IMG/VR virus record: IMGVR_UViG_3300021090_000024 | Location: 1 to 55,879 of that record | Reading direction: 5' to 3' (one strand) | Source: a virus | DNA length: 55,879 nt | Part shown: piece by piece, positions 38,201 to 47,148 of the stretch | How positions within the stretch are numbered: position 1 is the first letter of the stretch | Layout: each line of letters opens with the position of its first letter | Made by a program: the position numbers and the translations under genes | Notes under the pieces: model-generated | The model's database searches: none | What the model saw: the letters and a program-made list of their open reading frames with translations, nothing else | What the model was told of the DNA's origin: nothing

Positions 38201-38386
38201 AATTTAGCTAGAACGGATCGTGGTGGCGCTACGGTAAACGCCAACTTCAATATCAACGGACAGACGCTCGATCAGATTCAGTCCCAATTGCTTCAATCTG
38301 TTAGCGAGCTTATGCGCGATTTGCGTCAGGGTTCTATTCGACGGGGTGCGGCATTAAATAGTAGACTACAGATAGCACCTAGTTAA
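35243..38386 (+). CDS. tape measure protein
   Basis: 1047-aa protein from GTG 35243, overlapping the chaperone gene. The N-terminal 360 residues resemble a TP901-type tape-measure core (FDEALRNIQSITLQSDEEIS, GMYELVSAGYNSSEALGLIQ). A coiled coil covers about 315-400, and several hydrophobic segments lie between about 500 and 860 (VWMAVIAVATLLGAAFIGPF, then LLLLF). It sets tail length and probably helps cross the host membrane. Its length corresponds to a tail in the 150-nm range by the usual rule of about 1.5 angstrom per residue. Confidence 0.93.
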   Translation: MSKLSEIVIKIKADAIQYRETLKSAALESKLRMQQMREDALRLRTAHTDLGKSTDGLLSKFKNLGLGVIGNIARFTAYYLAVGALKNIFGGAIDEMRKFDEALRNIQSITLQSDEEISQLSQDLLALVFSGDAAGASASDLAAGMYELVSAGYNSSEALGLIQIAAVGAAAGLSTVQNSSLALLGILQSYHLPVSQAAEVMDQLFTIVDLGVIHFDDLVTGLGYLIPTAAALEIPLNEVGAAIEMLTRQGQMSSRVMTNLNDLMTRLLKPNKDLALVIADLGFSSGKAMVDALGFAGTIQALERASHDTTRAIKEQAEETEHLQLAQQSANLALADVRDREIDAAEAVKEAQEALNKPFKFQKDRDKAQRDLVKAQRDYQKALIATREAEMKVSAATAEYTDKVKTNSMTLEDSEGKLARMVGDVRAMRALLPLAAEGGALLNAQLAEHNRVVGEGERTRKALNEQLKSFNLQSKLAVSNLKAFIMAMIGPLLPFINKLLVSFNKWFHQFSDWDEKQGKWVLNLYKLKDAVRKVWMAVIAVATLLGAAFIGPFALIIGGILLLLFKTNTLDDAFRLLKKTVSTVFNVIKSVIEAVIPVLERFAHFFALGLGGGAMGGKHSFIEKMVFGIGKAIRDALPYVKTFISTIKELVRLFLLGFKGGGIGGEFSGLEKAAFKAGQVVSKILDFLKQKVVPFALTTIVDAAKSLYAWLLKMQTKLEEIWNSPVTKNAIAAFIIALNVIGQVISFVVKKVGEFFASEAGQKVLEFLGKIVPIIAAVALAMNPFVMQFSAAVLVVWSIVKAIEWLVVQFNMVKDAIGNAWNAMIAFANGIGTKFSEIKDAIGGFIEDAIATLSSFPSRIGELASRVYTEAKGIGSSFVDGIVEGLKSMAGSTMEIAGTIYAALKGAFNQALMWAHNNLKKHIGKIGVGKFAVDLGDLQFPLVQFAKGVRDWGGGLAMMGEKGPEAAILPRGTSVANAPKTSRIMDNLARTDRGGATVNANFNINGQTLDQIQSQLLQSVSELMRDLRQGSIRRGAALNSRLQIAPS

Positions 38387-38401
38387 AAGGAGAGTTTCAT
38401 C

Positions 38402-39058
38402 ATGCGACACATTCATATATTGCGGAAGTACGGAGCAGCAACTACCATTTACCTGCCTATCATAAAACGGGCAGTTCAGGATTTCGCTGTCAGCGCGGAT
38501 TGGACGCCGGTTGCAGGTGATGTCAAGATTGATAAGAATGAGGCTGGCCCTGCTAACATTGCGACTTTGCCAACCCCTATTACAGCCGGTAACGGGGCTT
38601 ATTGGAAGCAACCATTAGCTGCCGCAGAGATGGAAGCAGCTAAAGTTGTGATCACAATGATCGATGCCGCGACTAAGACTATTGAAGACACGATGATCAC
38701 TATCGACACCTATGGCAATGCTTCGGCTGAGCACGCGGTTGATCTTGATGATTCGGTTCGTGCAGGCCTTACAGCCCTGCCTAACTCTATACCAGGCATT
38801 CGCGGTGGTCTCACGCTTCAGGGTGAGTTCTATAGCGGTGTGGCGGCATCTTCAACTCTCTCAACCGTTGTGTTACCAAATGACGCGCCATCAGGCGACG
38901 ATGATCTCAACAATGCTGTTGTGGCCGTCATCAAGGGCACTGGTAAGGGTCAAATGCGGCGCTGCACTGATTACACTGGTGCCACCCGTACAGTGACCAT
39001 AGACAGCGCATGGAGCACGCTACCGGATACTACGAGCTTGATCTTGGTCTGCTACTAG
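38402..39058 (+). CDS. tail-associated protein
   Basis: 218-aa protein with AAGGAG upstream. N-terminal 100 residues form a beta domain (ATTIYLPIIKRAVQDFAVSA). A later DDSVRAGLTALPNS stretch recurs in the 46248-46934 gene (QDAVRLGLTALPNA), so the two share a module typical of phage tail-tip or fibre proteins. Confidence 0.6.
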   Translation: MRHIHILRKYGAATTIYLPIIKRAVQDFAVSADWTPVAGDVKIDKNEAGPANIATLPTPITAGNGAYWKQPLAAAEMEAAKVVITMIDAATKTIEDTMITIDTYGNASAEHAVDLDDSVRAGLTALPNSIPGIRGGLTLQGEFYSGVAASSTLSTVVLPNDAPSGDDDLNNAVVAVIKGTGKGQMRRCTDYTGATRTVTIDSAWSTLPDTTSLILVCY

Positions 39059-39067
39059 GAGGACGCT

Positions 39068-39463
39068 ATGAGTGTTCCTCTACTCTTTCTGCTCCTTGAA
39101 GAGGAAGGAGGGTCGGGTGCAGGTATCAATGCCCAACTCGGCTCCTTCGTCTTCCAAACGGGGCTGGATAATGTCGAACCACAATCTGATAGTGATTGGA
39201 ATCGCGAACCGAGCGTGCAGATTACGCGTGCACGCGGGTCAGCGAAAGACACTATCTTGCGGCTCGCTATGGGATCATTCACACGATCATTTTCAGTATG
39301 GACGACGCCGGAACGTTTCCGCATATTACGCACGATGGTCTCGACTTTGCAGACTTTTGTAGATTGGGATGGGGAAACGCGTATCGTTTTTGTACAGACA
39401 GTCCATCGACAGGTGGGGCGACCCTTCCGCTGCAAAGTAGATATTGAATTGATTGAGCAATGA
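39068..39463 (+). CDS. small tail-tip protein
   Basis: 131-aa protein. The opening MSVPLLFLLLEEEGGSGAG is nearly repeated by the next gene (MSVPLILALLEDDGGGEAG), suggesting a shared docking peptide. The rest is beta-rich (SFTRSFSVWTTPERFRILRT). Lies between tape measure and hub, a distal-tail-like position. Confidence 0.6.
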   Translation: MSVPLLFLLLEEEGGSGAGINAQLGSFVFQTGLDNVEPQSDSDWNREPSVQITRARGSAKDTILRLAMGSFTRSFSVWTTPERFRILRTMVSTLQTFVDWDGETRIVFVQTVHRQVGRPFRCKVDIELIEQ

Positions 39464-42390
39464 GCGTACCACTAATTCTTGCACTCTTGGAAGATGATGG
39501 CGGTGGCGAAGCCGGTGCTGCTGTTGCCGAAGCTATTTCTTTAGCGACACTCTATGAGGAGGTTAATTATAAGACCTTCCATATGGTTGTAGCTATTGCC
39601 GGTCATTGGCTCGTGCCTAATGCGCGATCTCAAAGCCACACCTTCAGTATGGGTCAAACGCCAACTTGCAGCTTTGAAATTGATAATCCCGTACCAGCCT
39701 ATGTAACTGAAGATGCTTCTGTTGTAGTTTGGCATGGCTTCAATGGCCTGACGAAAGAAGTATTTAATGGCACGATTGAGAGCGTAAGTAGGACTGATAC
39801 CGGTGTGACCATACAGTGCTCCGGTCAAATGAAAAAACTTAGTGCACCATTTAAGCAACTTGTCTCGACAACAGGTAGCGGCTTATCCACAGCGGATGGA
39901 GGGCTTTTATCTTGGTTACAGTCCACACCATTCGTTGCTCCAAATCCTGGGTATGCGTTTGGTCTGCAAGAGGATTCTTCATTCAATATATGGAGTATGT
40001 ATCGAGGCATATTGCCACTCCCTAATGGGGCTTTTAATGTATTTACGGCGGTGGCATGGTTAGCGGCGCATGGAGTGCCTGGCTTTATACCGACAGAATT
40101 GATCGCCTTTTTGAATACCTCTGTATTTGATGCACCTAATGCTGCTTATAATTATGGTTTGCAAGAGGATTCTTCACATGATGTATGGCTGGTTTGGCAT
40201 GGCCAATCTCCCGCACCTAATGGTGCATTTACTTTAGAAGCAGCGACCGCTTGGTTATTGGAACATGGGGCATACGCAGTCAGCGGTACTGCTGGTGCAG
40301 CATTATCCGCACAGGATTTGGTTAACACTATCTTGATTGCGGCTGGTGTGACTAATAAGTATGTGAATCTTGGGCCTTGGGTGCCTGGTACGGTTGTGCA
40401 GCAGCCTCTACAATTTCAGACTTATGCGGATGCCGTTAACACACTTGCGGAGCCATTTGGCTCTCCTGCATATGAGATGCCTAATGGTCAAATTAGGGTA
40501 GAGCTTCGTGATCCGATACCTGCACCAGGATACTTCCGGCAGTATTTTGTAGGCATGATTAGCGCTGATGGTTCCGTAACGCAGCCATCGGCAATAGCGA
40601 ATGCTTTATCTCTACCGCGTATTCGCAGCATTAGCGCCAATATATTGCGTCGAGAGGTGTACAACAAAATCATAGTGCGGGGTGCATCCATACCACAAAC
40701 AGGGCCAGAAGGCGAAGAGAATAGTATCCTTTTGGAGACAACGGCATTTGCGACATCGCCTTGGATTCCTCCAATCAATGGTGTAGATCAATATAATGAG
40801 CTTCCTTATCAAAGCGAACTTTTGGATGTTCCGCAAGACCTTGCAACAGTTGCTTTGCGTTATCTCGATCTTTACAATCGTCTGATTGAAGAACTTAACG
40901 TCTCTATTGATGGCGATCCTGAGATAGCCCTTGGCATGACTGTGTACATTGCTGATCCGCAGAATACCGGTATTAGCTTCCGTTATTTCGTGTCCGGTTA
41001 CACGACAAGTGTTTCGGATAACGATTATGTGACCGAACTAACCTTACGTGGAGGACGCGCTGCTGGCTCTACACCACATATCGCGCCCTTTGCCAATTTT
41101 ACTTGGCGCAATCAATATTCTCAGATTCCACCTGCACAGGATAATCAGTCTCAGAACTCAATTAGCAAATCATCTATAGGATCAAAGGTGCAACAATTTG
41201 TGCCTACCGATGCTTTAGCCGATGACGATCCTGGTGTAGCTGGTCAGCGAGTATTGATCACATTTGATGCAAGCCCATCTTTTGATCCAGATGGTCGAAT
41301 TGTGGCGTACTCTTGGCGCGATAACTATGCTTACACTCGATCAGGAAAAAGAGTAACACTCGCATATGATCCTGATGCAGCCGGTAGCATTGAGATGACC
41401 TTGACTGTGTTTGACAATGAAGGGCTGTCCGCAACAGTGACGCAGACGGTTAACATCAATACATTTGGCCCTTCTGATGGCTATATCACAGGAGAGGATG
41501 CGGGCGGAAATTCTCAGACAGTTAGCGTCATGGTGGTGGGTGACGGTATTGCCGGTATCTCTAGTGATGGTGCCGAGAATTGGAATCTCTATGATGCGGC
41601 ATTTAGTGGAAGCGTTATAGGTGTAGTTGCTTACGGCCCATTGTCGGCAGTGCTATTTCTTGGAGAAGAATCTGGTTTGATCACACTCGATGGCGGAGTG
41701 ACATGGACTGTGATTGAAGGATTAGGTGAGACGCCTGCCGATGTAATCAGCCTGACAGTAAGCAACGATAATGGTGAGTTCTCACATTTTCAGGTATTGG
41801 CTACTAGCGGTCATGTCTATACCAGTGAGGTTAGCCGTTTACTGAATGGCGGCGTTTGGGATGCTTATCCTCTTTCACCTTCTAGGCTTCCTGGTTATGA
41901 GTCCGCTGCCGCCCCTACTGATTCTTTTACGAATGGCCGTATGTTCGCTCAGTATATTCTAGGCGCAAGTTATTTGTGGGTTGAAGGTGAGGTAATTTTC
42001 GGCGCTACAAATCGCGACTTGGGTGTTATTGAAGGTAACAGTGTTTCGGTACACGCTTGGACGAAATTGAAAGCGTATACAGCCCCACCAACTCCGTCGT
42101 TTATAACTGCCATAAGCGACGATGGAGATGTTGAATTCATAGCCGTACCCTCGCCAGTTGATACGGACGGGCCTGTGGTCGACATTCAAGCTGAATCGGG
42201 TATGGAAGGTACAATGCTGCTCGCAGATGCGGGCAAGATTTATAAGACTATCGATGGCGGAGACACGGTTGGTGAAGTCTTTGTAGTAGCAGATCATCCT
42301 GAAACAGCAGGTGGTACAATTATAAGGATCAGCACGCAGAATGTGCCCTCAATGGCTCCTGATGCTGATCTATACGAGATAGGGTCTTAG
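39460..42390 (+). CDS. large baseplate / tail-tip protein with PKD domain
   Basis: 976-aa protein. Residues 1-135 and 290-560 have the layout of a baseplate hub (VEVDD-type beta strands, TDTGVTIQCSGQMKKLSAPF). Between them two 55-residue repeats (FGLQEDSSFNIW and YGLQEDSSHDVW, each with PNGAF) resemble small host-binding modules. A PKD domain lies at about 590-670 (DASPSFDPDGRIVAYSW), and a C-terminal propeller-like part has BNR-type strands (LDGGVTWTVIEG, IDGGDTVGEV). It probably forms the receptor-facing tail tip. Confidence 0.75.
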   Translation: MSVPLILALLEDDGGGEAGAAVAEAISLATLYEEVNYKTFHMVVAIAGHWLVPNARSQSHTFSMGQTPTCSFEIDNPVPAYVTEDASVVVWHGFNGLTKEVFNGTIESVSRTDTGVTIQCSGQMKKLSAPFKQLVSTTGSGLSTADGGLLSWLQSTPFVAPNPGYAFGLQEDSSFNIWSMYRGILPLPNGAFNVFTAVAWLAAHGVPGFIPTELIAFLNTSVFDAPNAAYNYGLQEDSSHDVWLVWHGQSPAPNGAFTLEAATAWLLEHGAYAVSGTAGAALSAQDLVNTILIAAGVTNKYVNLGPWVPGTVVQQPLQFQTYADAVNTLAEPFGSPAYEMPNGQIRVELRDPIPAPGYFRQYFVGMISADGSVTQPSAIANALSLPRIRSISANILRREVYNKIIVRGASIPQTGPEGEENSILLETTAFATSPWIPPINGVDQYNELPYQSELLDVPQDLATVALRYLDLYNRLIEELNVSIDGDPEIALGMTVYIADPQNTGISFRYFVSGYTTSVSDNDYVTELTLRGGRAAGSTPHIAPFANFTWRNQYSQIPPAQDNQSQNSISKSSIGSKVQQFVPTDALADDDPGVAGQRVLITFDASPSFDPDGRIVAYSWRDNYAYTRSGKRVTLAYDPDAAGSIEMTLTVFDNEGLSATVTQTVNINTFGPSDGYITGEDAGGNSQTVSVMVVGDGIAGISSDGAENWNLYDAAFSGSVIGVVAYGPLSAVLFLGEESGLITLDGGVTWTVIEGLGETPADVISLTVSNDNGEFSHFQVLATSGHVYTSEVSRLLNGGVWDAYPLSPSRLPGYESAAAPTDSFTNGRMFAQYILGASYLWVEGEVIFGATNRDLGVIEGNSVSVHAWTKLKAYTAPPTPSFITAISDDGDVEFIAVPSPVDTDGPVVDIQAESGMEGTMLLADAGKIYKTIDGGDTVGEVFVVADHPETAGGTIIRISTQNVPSMAPDADLYEIGS

Positions 42391-42392
42391 CT

Positions 42393-43919
42393 ATGCCTTT
42401 TCGACGCATGTTTCCTGGCCCCAATTGGGCATCCGCGAGTGCCGATGATGACGGTATTTCGGACGATACTGTGGCTAAGAAATTGAAGTATCATCCACGT
42501 TCGAAGCTTATGACATATGTGACTGGTGGCGTTACAGGTAGTTTACGGGTTTCTAGCGATTCGGGCCGCAATTGGGAAGAAGCAACTCTGCCAACCGGTT
42601 GTGATGGCTGTCTGGACGTTATAGAGGCCTCTGGTGCCCTCTATGGCCTCTTTTACGTGTCTAGCACCGATACAGCTAAAGTGGCCACCTCTGTTGAGGG
42701 ACTAGCATGGGCTATTATCTATACGCACTCGACAGGTCATCAGGCTTTCAATATTGCGGCATCGGGAAGCAAGGTCGCATTCATAGCGCGAAATGCGCCT
42801 GTAGGGAGTCTTGGCACGCTTTATGAATTGGTGCTTGCGTTAGATGGGTTGGATTTTCAAATTAAGCCTATTGCAGAGAGCATCATGTCAGATTCTAACG
42901 ATATTCCTCTTGTCGCATTTACCGGTGGGAGCATACTTATCTACATGGCAGGTGATCCTGTGACGGAGGTGTTTACGCGGGTGTGGATTGCTAGTCAGGT
43001 ATATGATCCAGATACAGATAGTTGGACAATATTGCCGGAGGCCCCTCTTAGTGATAAGCCTATCGGTAATCCGGCTATAGATACCGTAGGGGCGTTGCTG
43101 AGCATCGATAACTCTGAATGGATTTCTACTGATGCATTGGCTTCTTTTACCAATTTTGCAGGGCCTTCGGAATCTGTAGGTGCGCATTGTTTTGATGCGG
43201 GTGGCCGATTATGGATATTAGGCTCTTTGGATGCCTATTTTTCAGACGATCTTGGACAATCTTGGGCAGCAGCGGGTGCAGGAGTAGAGCGATTTGGTCG
43301 TTGGAATATTGCGGCACATCCTACGGATCAGAATAAGATCGTCTTTACCGATTCTGATGAAATTACAGGTAATTGGGTGGCATTTATTACAGAAAATCGG
43401 GGAGTTTCTTGGACAGTAGTGGATGTCGCCCCTGTTTCGGCAAATAATGATGGGGTGCAGGGCGCACCCATTTGGATGGAAAACGGTACAATTATAGTGC
43501 CTTTTGAGAATTCAGGCACTCAAATCTTGGAAGTTTATGCAGGTGATCTTGGAGGATTTTCACAAGTTTATGTGCATCCAGAAGGGTCTGTTTTAGTAGA
43601 TGTGTGTGTAGGGGCTGGTTATGGCTTTGTGGGTGTGCTCAATCTTATTGATGCGAGTAGTGAGATTTTGCGGAGTGCTGATGGTGTGACGTGGGTAGCT
43701 TTACCGCTACCAGCCGAAGCAAATGGTGGGTTGGTTGCGATCAATTATCTGGCGCATACTAGCACTCTATATATGCTAGCCATGACTGTTCTTCCAACAG
43801 GCCGTCGTTTTTATGGTGTGCCAGATGCTACGATTTCTTGGTCTCCAATTTCGCTTACAGCCCCATCTGTTCTTCCCACTAATCCGCATGGGTTAGGTCT
43901 TATTGGTGCGAACGTGTAA
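42393..43919 (+). CDS. sialidase-like beta-propeller tail protein
   Basis: 508-aa protein with several BNR/Asp-box repeats: SSDSGRNWEEA near 50-60, FSDDLGQSWAAAG near 285-297, and ITENRGVSWTVVD near 328-340. Such repeats occur in sialidase and other propeller proteins and in phage tail proteins that bind or cleave glycans. No catalytic Arg triad can be assigned by eye. It directly follows the tail-tip gene, two bases apart. Confidence 0.7.
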   Translation: MPFRRMFPGPNWASASADDDGISDDTVAKKLKYHPRSKLMTYVTGGVTGSLRVSSDSGRNWEEATLPTGCDGCLDVIEASGALYGLFYVSSTDTAKVATSVEGLAWAIIYTHSTGHQAFNIAASGSKVAFIARNAPVGSLGTLYELVLALDGLDFQIKPIAESIMSDSNDIPLVAFTGGSILIYMAGDPVTEVFTRVWIASQVYDPDTDSWTILPEAPLSDKPIGNPAIDTVGALLSIDNSEWISTDALASFTNFAGPSESVGAHCFDAGGRLWILGSLDAYFSDDLGQSWAAAGAGVERFGRWNIAAHPTDQNKIVFTDSDEITGNWVAFITENRGVSWTVVDVAPVSANNDGVQGAPIWMENGTIIVPFENSGTQILEVYAGDLGGFSQVYVHPEGSVLVDVCVGAGYGFVGVLNLIDASSEILRSADGVTWVALPLPAEANGGLVAINYLAHTSTLYMLAMTVLPTGRRFYGVPDATISWSPISLTAPSVLPTNPHGLGLIGANV

Positions 43920-43931
43920 AAGGATAAACTT

Positions 43932-44417
43932 GTGGCGAGTTCGATAATTCTTACAAGCAACGATGAAGGAGAAACTTGGGAGATTTCTTATCCTGATAGC
44001 ACTGGCGCTTTGCCTATTGATTTGCTTCAACCAATGTACAGCGGCCCTATTTTCGCATTACGAGATTCATCGCTTACCGGCCCCTCGATTTTGCGGACTA
44101 CTAATGGTGCTACTTTTGATAGCTTCAATGATCCGGCGATAATAGCCGGTCTAAATGCGACTCCATTATCTATTGCGTATGATCTGGTTAAAGATGAATT
44201 GTATATCAGCTATACTGGCACTACCAGCATTTATGCTCTTATGAACGCTTCTCAGGTAGAGCCTGCGGCAGCTAATGCTGCTTTAGCCTCAGCAGCGGAT
44301 TCAGGTTTGCTTTTGATTACAGGCGCACTTCCGTATTGGCGGAGAATTACACCGCGATCTACAGTAGGGCGCGGCCCTCGTACTTTATTGGCAATTAAAC
44401 TGGCGCGAATACCATGA
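43932..44417 (+). CDS. propeller-fragment tail protein
   Basis: 161-aa protein from GTG 43932. It begins with an Asp-box (TSNDEGETWEISYP) and continues in the same style as the preceding propeller (LRTTNGATFDSF). It may complete that propeller as a separate chain or be a split-off part of it. Stop overlaps the next start. Confidence 0.6.
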   Translation: MASSIILTSNDEGETWEISYPDSTGALPIDLLQPMYSGPIFALRDSSLTGPSILRTTNGATFDSFNDPAIIAGLNATPLSIAYDLVKDELYISYTGTTSIYALMNASQVEPAAANAALASAADSGLLLITGALPYWRRITPRSTVGRGPRTLLAIKLARIP

Positions 44418-45544
44418 ATAAATTAGACATACCAGCTTTTCGCGAGCTTCAAGATGATTTACATCGGCAAGAAGCGGAGATTTTGCGCCTGAGAACTAGG
44501 ATCAATTTGATCTCCACTGGTTCACAGATTATTGGCACGCAGCCTACCGTGCCATCATCAGTCCCTATTGTGGTTTGGCTTAATGCTTCTGGCGCTGCGC
44601 GTGTTCGCGGCGAGGTTGTAGTATATACGCTCTCTACTGATCGCTCGTTTAATGTTACTTCCACAGAAGGCGATGCCGCTGTTTTGGGTGTGGTAGATGA
44701 GGCCATTGCAGTAGGGGCGAATGGCCGTATAAAGCACATTGGCTACCATAGTAATGTCGCGGTCATAGGAGCCGTTATTGCCGGTAGCTTTCTCAAGACA
44801 AGCTCCACACCTGGCAAGGCAATGGATGCGGGTCTCACGCCTGTATCTGGTGCTTTTGCGCGGGCATTGACTTCCGCAGCAGGGCCAGGCGAAAGTACGG
44901 TGGGTGCATACATATTTCCAGCATTGCGTGGTTCGAACCATGCAGAGCAGCATTATGAAAATGCTGCTGATGAGCTTATTGTAGAGAACCTTGGCTCCCT
45001 AGAATTTGATACATCTAAACGGCTTGGGCCTGATGGCTTCGGCGGTTTGTCTTGGTTGTCAGGAGGTGCTAGTCCTGGCTATACCATCATTCCTTTTGGC
45101 TCTGAAGCAATCGATGGGCATGGTTTTACAAATTCCGGTGGTGCCGATGCCTACACTCAGTTTGGAGTTGTACGTCGAAAGATTAGTCCAATAGTGTTTG
45201 GTTACACACCTCTGCGTATTCTAATAGAGGTGACTTTAGAGACATTAACTGCTGGAAAAAATGTTAAGGCACGTCTTTGGGATGCAACAGATAGCGCAGC
45301 TATTGCCGACTCGACAGTGGAAACAACATCAGAGACACCGGTACGTTTGCGATCTTCCTTTTTGACATTGGATACCGATGAACATGAGTATTACATCGAA
45401 TTTGGTGGGGAAGCTGCTGGTTCTTATGTGTGTTATGATGCAGTCATCTATGTAGGTGATTTGTCACTATCAGAACCAATCTATGCAGGCGGTAGGTGGT
45501 TCTCGAATTGGTTTGCTAGGTATATGGGTGCAGGGGTTTCATAA
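44414..45544 (+). CDS. tail fibre-like protein
   Basis: 376-aa protein. Residues 1-40 form an alpha-helical coiled coil (FRELQDDLHRQEAEILRLRT) followed by a DUF2190-like small beta domain (RVRGEVVVYTLSTDRSFNVT, AVLGVVDEAIAVGANGRIKH) and a C-terminal jelly-roll-like part with TLDTDEHEYYIEFGGEA. Typical trimeric fibre or spike arrangement. Confidence 0.65.
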   Translation: MNKLDIPAFRELQDDLHRQEAEILRLRTRINLISTGSQIIGTQPTVPSSVPIVVWLNASGAARVRGEVVVYTLSTDRSFNVTSTEGDAAVLGVVDEAIAVGANGRIKHIGYHSNVAVIGAVIAGSFLKTSSTPGKAMDAGLTPVSGAFARALTSAAGPGESTVGAYIFPALRGSNHAEQHYENAADELIVENLGSLEFDTSKRLGPDGFGGLSWLSGGASPGYTIIPFGSEAIDGHGFTNSGGADAYTQFGVVRRKISPIVFGYTPLRILIEVTLETLTAGKNVKARLWDATDSAAIADSTVETTSETPVRLRSSFLTLDTDEHEYYIEFGGEAAGSYVCYDAVIYVGDLSLSEPIYAGGRWFSNWFARYMGAGVS

Positions 45545-46248
45545 TGGCATTTCCAACTGTATTAGATGCACTCATTCAAGTATTTACATCATCAAATACA
45601 TCGCATAATGTGGCTATGCCTGCGACTGTGGGTGCCAACAATGCCTTGCTGGTGCTTATTCAAATGGCCGGTAATGTGACAATCACCACACCAGGCGGGT
45701 GGACTTCTTTGGGCCAGGTTGCGGATTCCACTCCTTCGTCACGTATGGCAGCATTTGGAAAAGTAGCGGTTGGTGATGAGGATGGAACTACTGTAGATTT
45801 TGTGTCTGCATCTGCATGTAAGGCTGCATCAAACGTCTATCAGATTTCGAGTTGGTTTCAAGATTTAGCAGGCATTGCAATTGCCACAGGTGGCTCGAAT
45901 AACCATGATCCGCCTTCCCTTAGCCCTTCATGGGGTGCACTTGATACTCTATGGATTATTACAGCTTCTCAGGATGGCAATATTGGCGTTAATGCTGGTA
46001 CGGTTCCCACAGATTATGGGAATAGAATCAATGCACATTATGATGAAAGTACACTTGAGTCATATGTGGATTCGGCTCGACGTGAATTTAATTCCGCTAC
46101 GGATAATCCAGTGGCATGGGGGAACTCAGCCGCGAACTTTGCTTTCACACTCGCTATCCGTCCATCGGCAGGCGGAGGTGGTGGTACAATTAAAGGACGT
46201 AGAACACTTCACATGCTCGGAACGCGTATGGGATCGAGGACACTCTAA
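45544..46248 (+). CDS. tail fibre / adhesion protein
   Basis: 234-aa protein of the kind NNALLVLIQMAGNVTITTPG with GWTSLG and FAFTLAIRP, a beta-sandwich module frequently found in phage fibres. The C-terminus carries a Gly-rich tail with RRTLHMLGTRMGSRTL. Stop overlaps the next ATG. Confidence 0.6.
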   Translation: MAFPTVLDALIQVFTSSNTSHNVAMPATVGANNALLVLIQMAGNVTITTPGGWTSLGQVADSTPSSRMAAFGKVAVGDEDGTTVDFVSASACKAASNVYQISSWFQDLAGIAIATGGSNNHDPPSLSPSWGALDTLWIITASQDGNIGVNAGTVPTDYGNRINAHYDESTLESYVDSARREFNSATDNPVAWGNSAANFAFTLAIRPSAGGGGGTIKGRRTLHMLGTRMGSRTL

Positions 46249-46934
46249 TGTATCCAATCAAACAATCTACAACTGCACAGCCTCTCATGTTTCTCATGGT
46301 GGATTCTACGGATCACGTGACAGGTAAAACTGGCTTGACACCTACTGTGACCATTTCCAAGAATGGTGCTGCTTTTGGCGCACCTGCTGGTGCGGTAACA
46401 GAGCTTACAAGCGGCTGGTATAAAGTGGCCGGTAATGCTACAGATACTAATACTCTTGGCCCTCTTCTATTGCACGCGACAGGTGCAGCCGCAGACCCAA
46501 CAGATGTGGTGTACTATGTCGTATCCTATGATCCACAGGATGCAGTACGGCTCGGTCTCACAGCCCTGCCTAACGCAGCCGCAGAAGCCGCAGGAGGCCT
46601 CTACACGCGCGGTACGGGTGCAGGACAGCTTAATCAGAATGCCAACGGTCAGCACGATGTGCGTGCGGTGACTTTAGCTGCGGACGTAATCACAGATACG
46701 TCTCTCGCAACTTCAGCGGGCACTGAATTAGCTGATGCCATTGCTGATGAGGTTTATGAAGGTACAGAGACCTTGCGACAGATCATTCGACTCATGCGTG
46801 CAATTATGTTAGGCGCAACTACTGGTCAGCCAAGCTCACCTGTCTTTAAGAGTGAGGATGGTGGAACCGACCGTGTGACGGCTACAGTAGATGGCAGCGG
46901 TAATCGTTCTGCCATTGTGACTGATCCAGATTAG
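46248..46934 (+). CDS. tail fibre / baseplate accessory protein
   Basis: 228-aa protein. The N-terminal 100 residues (LMFLMVDSTDHVTGKTGLTP, then ELTSGWYKVAGN) form a beta domain common in tail-fibre adaptors. A QDAVRLGLTALPN module follows, shared with the 38402-39058 gene, then a helical part (ATSAGTELADAIADEVYEGT) and a short beta C-terminus. Confidence 0.65.
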   Translation: MYPIKQSTTAQPLMFLMVDSTDHVTGKTGLTPTVTISKNGAAFGAPAGAVTELTSGWYKVAGNATDTNTLGPLLLHATGAAADPTDVVYYVVSYDPQDAVRLGLTALPNAAAEAAGGLYTRGTGAGQLNQNANGQHDVRAVTLAADVITDTSLATSAGTELADAIADEVYEGTETLRQIIRLMRAIMLGATTGQPSSPVFKSEDGGTDRVTATVDGSGNRSAIVTDPD

Positions 46935-46944
46935 GATTTGATCG

Positions 46945-47139
46945 ATGCGCATTAAATTGAGTACCGGTGCAATTTATGAACTTTTTGGCTCTTTGAAAGT
47001 AGGCGCTATCGGGGTGCCTGCGGCTAATGAGGAAGGAGATGTGAACGCAATGCGTCTTTTTCTTAATGGTGTAGAAGTAGTCCCTGGTGGTAGCATAAAT
47101 CAAACGGTGGCAATGAAGATTGCTTCATTGCGCGGTTAG
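46945..47139 (+). CDS. small hypothetical protein between fibre genes
   Basis: 64-aa protein MRIKLSTGAIYELFGSLKVG, beta-like. No strong ribosome site; expression is probably coupled to the upstream gene. Unknown function. Confidence 0.55.
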   Translation: MRIKLSTGAIYELFGSLKVGAIGVPAANEEGDVNAMRLFLNGVEVVPGGSINQTVAMKIASLRG

Positions 47140-47148
47140 AGGTATTTG

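Noticed and set aside
38724-38740. A further TCGGCTGAGCAC in the tail gene at 38402-39058
   Set aside because: It lies inside clear coding sequence, lacks the upstream A-R and downstream T-G pattern of the six boundary copies, so is probably chance.
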